Positions 59,527 through 64,000 of a stretch of 64,000 bases of DNA are shown one piece after another (position 1 is the first letter of the stretch; each line of letters starts with the position of its first letter). This DNA is from Gammaproteobacteria bacterium 53_120_T64. GTDB lineage: Bacteria > Pseudomonadota > Gammaproteobacteria > Pseudomonadales > Porticoccaceae. The stretch lies in NCBI GenBank assembly GCA_002162815.1, contig MAAT01000062.1, positions 23,523-87,522 on the forward strand, read 5' to 3'. A model generated the notes under the pieces. It searched no databases and had not been told where the DNA came from. It worked only from the letters and a program-made list of their open reading frames with translations. The position numbers were made by a program, and so were the translations under genes.

Positions 59527-60909
59527 TTAATCGAGGCAAATCTGCGTCACCAACTTGGTCATAAAATCACGGCCAAAACGCAGATTTTGCAAGGAAATTT
59601 TTTCGTTGTCGCCGTGAATGCCCCTAGCCTGTTCGGCATCGAGTATCACCGGTATAAAGCCGTAGGCGGGAATGCCCTTCTCACGAAAAAAATGACTGTC
59701 CGTAAAACCCGCCGTCATACGCGGCACTATCGTCGCAGCGGGAAAGCGCTCGGCAAGATTTTGCTCCAGCGCCCGATAGAGGAAGTGTTCTTGCGCCGAG
59801 ATGCCCGGCTCGAAAGACAGTAAAGGCGTAATCTGCAAACTCGCATCACCCAGCGCCCGAGTAATGCTTTGCAGGGCTTGCTCCGGCTGGTGATTGGGTA
59901 ATAGGCGACAATCTATTTCTGCCCACGCCTCCGGCGCGACAACATTGATTTTGGCACTGGCCTGTAGGCGGGTGATGGCACAGGTACTACGCAATTGCGC
60001 ATAGAGGCGGTGGTCAAACTCACGCAATTCAGCCATTTGTTGGGGCGAACTGACCAGAGCTTCAACATTTAACAGACGTTCATGCCACGGCGCGGGAAAA
60101 TCTTTCGCCAACTTATTCAGGTAGCTCTTCACCCCCGGCAAGAGTTGCGCCGTAAACACCAATTGCTCTAGCCTTGCCAGTGCCGCGATCAAACGCTGGC
60201 TGGCGCTTTCACTGCGCGGTATCGCACCGTGCCCCGGCTCACCCCTGGCGCTGACCCGCAACCACAGGGGCAGCTTTTGCGTCACCTCGATACCAAAGCT
60301 TAGCGTGTCGCCACGCCTATCGCCGCGCCCGCCCTCATTGAGAACCCCGCCAATGCCCTCGAACAGCTCGGGGCGCTTATCCAATAGCCAAGCCAGCCCC
60401 ATCTGGCCACCGGCCTCCTCATCCGCCGTAGCGAGAAAAATCAGATCGCGATTTAAGGCCTTGCCCTGTGCTTTTAGCGCCAGCATCGCTTGCAGCTGAA
60501 AAATCCCCAGTGACTTACTATCTAAGGCGCCGCGACCATAGAGGTAAGTATCGTCAATAAGACCGCTAAAGGGTGGCTGCTGCCAACGCGCCGGGGCCGC
60601 GGGCACAACATCCATATGGTGAAGTAACAGCAGCGCAGGTTGGTCGCCACCGGGTAGACGCGCCCAGATATTGGCCCGGCCCGGCGCGACCTCTATCACC
60701 TCGTGTTCTATACCATAAGCGGCAAAAATTTCGGCAAAAAAGGCCGCGCCCAATACTTCATTACCCGGTGGGTTACTGGTGTCGAGACGAATATAGTCAC
60801 TCAGTAAGTCCCGAGTATCGAGATCAGCCGCTACGCAAAAACCACTGCATAGCCAAAGTAATAGCACTATCTGCCATTTTATTTTCCGGGCTAGCCACCA
60901 GGTGCTCAT
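59527..60909 (-). CDS. M20-family metallopeptidase, exported
   Basis: From the ATG at 60909 the protein has 460 residues and a signal peptide (KWQIVLLLWLCSGFCVAAD). The open frame extends to 61221, but those residues overlap the DUF1285 gene and are rejected. The di-zinc ligands are visible in order: His in LLHHMDVVPA, bridging Asp in GRGALDSKS, Glu-Glu in TADEEAGG and His in TDSHFFREKGIPAYGF. It is likely an aminoacylase/carboxypeptidase-type enzyme of the cell envelope, similar to carboxypeptidase S or PM20D1-like proteins. Confidence 0.9.
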   Translation of the reverse strand: MSTWWLARKIKWQIVLLLWLCSGFCVAADLDTRDLLSDYIRLDTSNPPGNEVLGAAFFAEIFAAYGIEHEVIEVAPGRANIWARLPGGDQPALLLLHHMDVVPAAPARWQQPPFSGLIDDTYLYGRGALDSKSLGIFQLQAMLALKAQGKALNRDLIFLATADEEAGGQMGLAWLLDKRPELFEGIGGVLNEGGRGDRRGDTLSFGIEVTQKLPLWLRVSARGEPGHGAIPRSESASQRLIAALARLEQLVFTAQLLPGVKSYLNKLAKDFPAPWHERLLNVEALVSSPQQMAELREFDHRLYAQLRSTCAITRLQASAKINVVAPEAWAEIDCRLLPNHQPEQALQSITRALGDASLQITPLLSFEPGISAQEHFLYRALEQNLAERFPAATIVPRMTAGFTDSHFFREKGIPAYGFIPVILDAEQARGIHGDNEKISLQNLRFGRDFMTKLVTQICLD

Positions 60910-61003
60910 TGCTAAAGACTCACGTAGACACTGCCATTTTTGTATAAGGTTTGGCCCTATTATGGGGGTGGTACGCGCTGACGAAATAAGGACTTTACGG
61001 CCC

Positions 61004-61564
61004 TTAATAGAGAGAGAAAAAACAGCCCATACTGCTAACGCCCAATATCTCTTCGCCAGCCACCTGCTGCGCCTCGCTAATATCGGCCAATTGATAGTAA
61101 ACACTGCGGCTGAGCAGCCCCTCCATACCACCACGCACGCGAATATAGGGCGAGGGCTCACCACTGACGGCATCGACGGCAACCCTAAGCGGGTGCTCGC
61201 GACTGACAATAACCACATCATCCGTGCTGCTGGTCAAGACCAGGGCTTGCTCATCACCCCTGTGCTCAACACCTAATACCGTAAAGAAAAAGGGGGCATC
61301 CTCGACCTGTATGCGCCACTTCTCGACCGGCGTCACCAGAAAATATTCGCTGTTTTCACGCTTTAAAATACTCGAGAAAAGTTTCACTAGGGGCTGGCGT
61401 TTAATTTCACCGCCCTCATGAAACCAGATACCCTGGCGAGTAATGCGAATATCAATATCACCGGACAGCGGCGGATTCCATTTGTCTACGGGCGGTAAAC
61501 GGCCCCCATCGAGCTGGTTTTCATGCAGCTCTTGATACCAGTCATCAAGGGAGGAACTGGACAC
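61004..61564 (-). CDS. DUF1285 protein
   Basis: This 186-residue protein matches DUF1285 in length and sequence (PPVDKWNPPLSGDIDIRI, WFHEGGEIKRQPLVKLFSSIL, REHPLRVAVD, YIRVRGGMEGLLSR). The family is widespread in proteobacteria with no established function. Its ATG is directly adjacent to the stop of the TetR gene (no spacing), so the two are coupled. The stop lies about 95 bases before the M20 peptidase start. Confidence 0.88.
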   Translation of the reverse strand: MSSSSLDDWYQELHENQLDGGRLPPVDKWNPPLSGDIDIRITRQGIWFHEGGEIKRQPLVKLFSSILKRENSEYFLVTPVEKWRIQVEDAPFFFTVLGVEHRGDEQALVLTSSTDDVVIVSREHPLRVAVDAVSGEPSPYIRVRGGMEGLLSRSVYYQLADISEAQQVAGEEILGVSSMGCFFSLY

Positions 61565-62215
61565 CTAGTGCTCCCTAAACTGGCCACGGTTACCCATGGT
61601 CACACCAATATTGGCGATAAAATTGAGTAGCTTTTCCTTATCGTCGAACTGGTCGGCAAAGCCCTGGTTAAAGCAAACATCGACCGCACCCTGAGCTAGG
61701 GCCCAGCAAGCCAGATAATGGTAGTGGGGAGGGACGTCTTCCAGCAGACCGCGCGCGATTAATTTCGAGACCATATTGTTCAAGGTCTCGACCATCGAAT
61801 GGCGGGTTTTATGTAAATGAGCCATTTCAATAGCCACGGATTTATCGGCTTCGAGGCGAAACTCGAGCTGTTGTACCAATCGATCCAAGGCCGGATTGGC
61901 CAGGCGCGAATCAAAATAGGCCTTCGCCGCCGCCCCTGGGTCACCATTTTCCGTGGCTTTTATACCCGCATTGACATTGCTCACCAGCATCTGCTCGTAG
62001 TCGGAAACGATACGCATCATGATTTCGGCTTTGCTTTGAAAGTGTTTATACACAGTGCCCTTGCCGATGCCCGCCTCGGTGGCGATAGCAGACACGGTGA
62101 CCCTCTCGACACCATCGCGAATCAGCAAGCCCAAAGTAGTATCCTTTATAAGCTGTTCTCGCTCGAGGAAGCGCTGCTTTTTCTGCCGTATTCTGTCTGT
62201 ACTTGTTGTTGTCAC
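61565..62215 (-). CDS. TetR/AcrR-family transcriptional regulator
   Basis: This 216-residue regulator starts with GTG at 62215, 4 bases after a GGTGGGATT stretch. The helix-turn-helix is in VSAIATEAGIGKGTVYKHFQSKAEIM. The ligand domain is helical without a diagnostic motif. It is divergent from the channel gene and coupled to DUF1285 downstream; it may control either. Confidence 0.88.
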   Translation of the reverse strand: MTTTSTDRIRQKKQRFLEREQLIKDTTLGLLIRDGVERVTVSAIATEAGIGKGTVYKHFQSKAEIMMRIVSDYEQMLVSNVNAGIKATENGDPGAAAKAYFDSRLANPALDRLVQQLEFRLEADKSVAIEMAHLHKTRHSMVETLNNMVSKLIARGLLEDVPPHYHYLACWALAQGAVDVCFNQGFADQFDDKEKLLNFIANIGVTMGNRGQFREH

Positions 62216-62330
62216 AATCCCACCAAAAAAAGGTTTTCAACATTGTCGCACCGCTTGGCAGAGCTAATCAAACCCTGCTTTACTCACCAGCCTCAATCTA
62301 ACCCTCTCAAGGGTCTTCATTTTAGGTGGC

Positions 62331-62341
62331 TGTGCTAGTAT
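62331..62341 (+). promoter_or_regulatory. Possible extended -10 for the channel gene
   Basis: TGCTAGTAT fits an extended -10 (TGn followed by TAGTAT). Transcription would start only about 12 bases before the ATG at 62360, so the leader would be very short. Confidence 0.3.
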
Positions 62342-62359
62342 TTGATTTTAATCCAGTCG

Positions 62360-63181
62360 ATGAATACGATGGCAGCAAGCCCCAAAATTTATAACTTTGC
62401 GCGCCTTATTGGCGCCTCCGGCGTTGACCGAAACGAGAGCCGCGCGGCCCGACGCACCGGCATTGTCCTCGAAGTACCGATGCTGATCGCCTCACTGTGG
62501 ATACTGCTCAACTGGATCAGTGGAAGCACCTCGGCATCTTACAATATCTACGATATTTACCTCTGGGGCTTCTTTATTATTGAAACGCTGGTGCTATCGT
62601 TATTAGTTAACGACTCGCGGCTTTATTTACGTCGCAACTGGCTCAACTTAGTCATTATCCTCACCGGCATCCCGATGTTACTGGGCTGGCCCACCCACTT
62701 GGGGGCACTGCGCCTACTGCGGGTGATTATCGTCCTCACCCTGCTGATGCACATCGGCGGGCGCGTCAAAAAGATGCTGTTGCGCAACGAGCTAGCCGCC
62801 ACAGGGCTCGCCTCACTGATTGTCGTTATTATGGCCGGCATATTGATGTCAGCCCTAGAGCCCGGCATCAATAGTCCTGGGGAGGGAATCTGGTGGGCCT
62901 GGGTCACCATCACCACCGTTGGCTACGGCGATGTCGTACCCAAAACCCCTATCGGCAGAGCTTTTGCAGGCATCATTATCTTTCTCGGCATCGGCCTTTT
63001 TGCCGCATTAACCGCTAGTTTTACGTCGTATTTTATTAGTCAAAAAGAAGAGCAACTGATTAGCCCAGAGGAAAACCTAGAATTGCGCTTAAGCGCCATC
63101 GAGCAGCAATTAGCTCAACTGGGAAAGAAAATAGACCATCTAAATACTGCGGATAAGGCCGCAAAGCCAGGTACAGACTAA
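62360..63181 (+). CDS. Voltage-gated-type potassium channel / ion transporter
   Basis: This protein of 273 residues (from the ATG at 62360; another ATG is at 62369) has about six transmembrane helices. S1-S4 lie in residues 35-135, including an Arg-containing LRLLRVIIVL helix that resembles a voltage sensor. The pore has the selectivity filter TTVGYGDV. After the last helix a coiled-coil tail (EENLELRLSAIEQQLAQLGKKIDHL) may drive tetramer assembly. It is divergent from a TetR gene and converges on a receiver-domain gene. Ion selectivity for potassium is inferred from the filter. Confidence 0.88.
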   Translation: MNTMAASPKIYNFARLIGASGVDRNESRAARRTGIVLEVPMLIASLWILLNWISGSTSASYNIYDIYLWGFFIIETLVLSLLVNDSRLYLRRNWLNLVIILTGIPMLLGWPTHLGALRLLRVIIVLTLLMHIGGRVKKMLLRNELAATGLASLIVVIMAGILMSALEPGINSPGEGIWWAWVTITTVGYGDVVPKTPIGRAFAGIIIFLGIGLFAALTASFTSYFISQKEEQLISPEENLELRLSAIEQQLAQLGKKIDHLNTADKAAKPGTD

Positions 63182-63203
63182 CCCTGGCAATACGCCGCTA
63201 GCC

Positions 63204-63557
63204 TTAGGACATAAGGGATGCAATCTGGCTAAAGACGGCCTCGGGCTTCAAGGGCTTGCTAAAGAAAGCCTTCACGCCCAAACCCTCGGCCTTCAGCTGA
63301 TCTGTTTCACTGTCGTCTTGGGTTAAGACAAAAACGGGAGCATTACTGCTAGCGCTAATTTCACGACACAGGGCAGAGCCGTGAACACCATCCGCTCGCG
63401 TATCGAGGATAATCGCCGCCGGTGCACGCTCGCCTATCCAGGGCAGCACAAAGGAGCCATGGGTTATACCGTGGGGTGTAAAGCCCTCAGCCCGGCAGCA
63501 ATCACTCAAGTCGCCCAGCAGTTGTGTGTCACTGACCACAATTAATATATTTTCCAT
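63204..63557 (-). CDS. Single-domain response regulator receiver
   Basis: This 117-residue protein is a lone REC domain: phospho-acceptor Asp52 in IILDTRADG, Thr79 in FVLTQDD and Lys101 in FFSKPLKPE are present. The acidic pair after strand 1 is reduced to one Asp (VSD10), so magnesium binding may be weakened. No output domain and no histidine kinase gene adjoins it. It probably works as a phospho-signal adaptor, or is degenerate. Confidence 0.85.
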   Translation of the reverse strand: MENILIVVSDTQLLGDLSDCCRAEGFTPHGITHGSFVLPWIGERAPAAIILDTRADGVHGSALCREISASSNAPVFVLTQDDSETDQLKAEGLGVKAFFSKPLKPEAVFSQIASLMS

Positions 63558-63712
63558 GGAGATCTACTCTTAGTATTTGCGACAAAGTATACAATCACTG
63601 CCGCTGAAATGGGCAAGGCAAGCGGAGTAAATATGGGCCAGATCACACTTAGCCACACCCTGCCAACAGTCTGGCCAGCAGTGCCACTCAACAACAAAGG
63701 TTAAGCGCAAAG

Positions 63713-64000
63713 ATGTGTGAACTCCTCGGGATGAGCGCCAGTGTACCAACGGACATATGCTTCAGCTTCGCCGGCTTAATGCGCAGAGGCGGTGATACCG
63801 GCCCCCACGAAGACGGCTGGGGCATCGCTTTTTACGAGGGCAAGGGTTACCGCGCCTTCCACGACCCGGGGGCCAGCGCCGACTCGGCAATTGCCCGCTT
63901 TGTACAAAGCTACTCGATAAAAAGCAACAATGTGCTGTGCCATATTCGCAAGGCCAATCGCGGCAAAGTGAGCCTGGAAAACACCCACCCTTTTGCGCGA
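63713..64000 (+). CDS. Class II glutamine amidotransferase (YafJ type), partial
   Basis: The frame begins ATG at 63713 and runs off the window after 96 residues. MCELLGMSA puts the nucleophile Cys at position 2, and [22 protein letters not shown] and ENTHPF are the conserved glutaminase motifs of YafJ-like proteins. It lies divergent from the receiver-domain gene with AAAGG upstream. Confidence 0.92.
   Translation, partial: MCELLGMSASVPTDICFSFAGLMRRGGDTGPHEDGWGIAFYEGKGYRAFHDPGASADSAIARFVQSYSIKSNNVLCHIRKANRGKVSLENTHPFAR

Noticed and set aside
60910..61221. N-terminal extension of the M20 peptidase
   Set aside because: It would overlap the DUF1285 gene antisense-free on the same strand in another frame and would place about 100 residues ahead of a good signal peptide.
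1..64000. CRISPR arrays, insertion sequences, integrases, prophage or rRNA
   Set aside because: No evenly spaced repeats, transposase or integrase motifs, phage genes or rRNA sequence were seen anywhere in the window. The tRNA pair shows no adjacent integrase or duplicated tRNA end that would mark an island.

Overview
The window is a dense, GC-moderate chromosomal segment of a free-living, probably marine gammaproteobacterium. The markers are NfuA, cobalamin-dependent MetH, PdxB, EpmC, long-form QueF, YadGH and an MSHA-type pilus locus; the abundance of CoA-linked catabolic genes resembles Cellvibrionales/Spongiibacteraceae-type bacteria (inference from gene content only). I see no phage, insertion sequence, integron or CRISPR array. 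Both window ends cut a gene: an MshI/PilM-like protein at the left and a class II glutamine amidotransferase at the right.

Layout. 1-7128 (minus): tightly packed MSHA/type II secretion-like pilus assembly operon, in transcription order mshL secretin, TPR protein, mshE ATPase, mshG platform, MshI-like protein. 7551-15288 (plus): AddB-like nuclease, AddA-like helicase-nuclease, DAHP synthase and a strong terminator. 15502-20102 (minus): secreted glycoside-hydrolase-like protein with FN3 modules, a TetR regulator, nfuA. 20429-24371 (plus): metH and a DUF2970 protein. 24533-27960 (minus): split pqiA1-pqiA2-pqiB-pqiC lipid-transport operon. 28153 (plus): orphan modA. 28983-35505 (minus): accessory catabolic cluster (SDR, aldo/keto reductase, transglutaminase-like, CrtC/lipocalin-like, APH-type kinase plus DUF6285 partner, CaiB/BaiF CoA-transferase). 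35738-38591 (plus): Fur box, feoA, feoB and a 51-residue Cys-rich Feo-associated protein. 38693-41894: PLP decarboxylase, an MFS transporter with a terminator-like leader, and a small PA1571-like gene. 41987-46309 (minus): pdxB-epmC-queF-yadH-yadG in overlapping order. 46596-46778 (minus): tRNA-Gly(GCC) and tRNA-Glu(TTC). 46998-49410 (minus): alpha/beta hydrolase and a clearly broken amidohydrolase. 49756-53576 (plus): a small orphan gene, then an enoyl-CoA hydratase-like gene and two unlike acyl-CoA dehydrogenases. 53797-59425 (plus): NHL-propeller lipoprotein, PhzF, O-acetylhomoserine sulfhydrylase, TetR, conserved hypothetical. 59527-64000: M20 peptidase, DUF1285, TetR, a potassium-channel-like protein, a lone receiver domain, and the truncated amidotransferase.

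How the genes work together. Most of the window is housekeeping. The two accessory segments that stand out both concern CoA-ester metabolism. One pairs an aminoglycoside-phosphotransferase-fold kinase with DUF6285, the arrangement I associate with hydroxyacyl-CoA kinases of the LvaAB type, next to a CoA-transferase and two oxidoreductases. The other pairs an acyl-CoA dehydrogenase that lacks the canonical C-terminal glutamate with one that has it, behind a crotonase that lacks both usual catalytic glutamates. These are the best candidates for an undescribed pathway; substrates cannot be read from the sequence.
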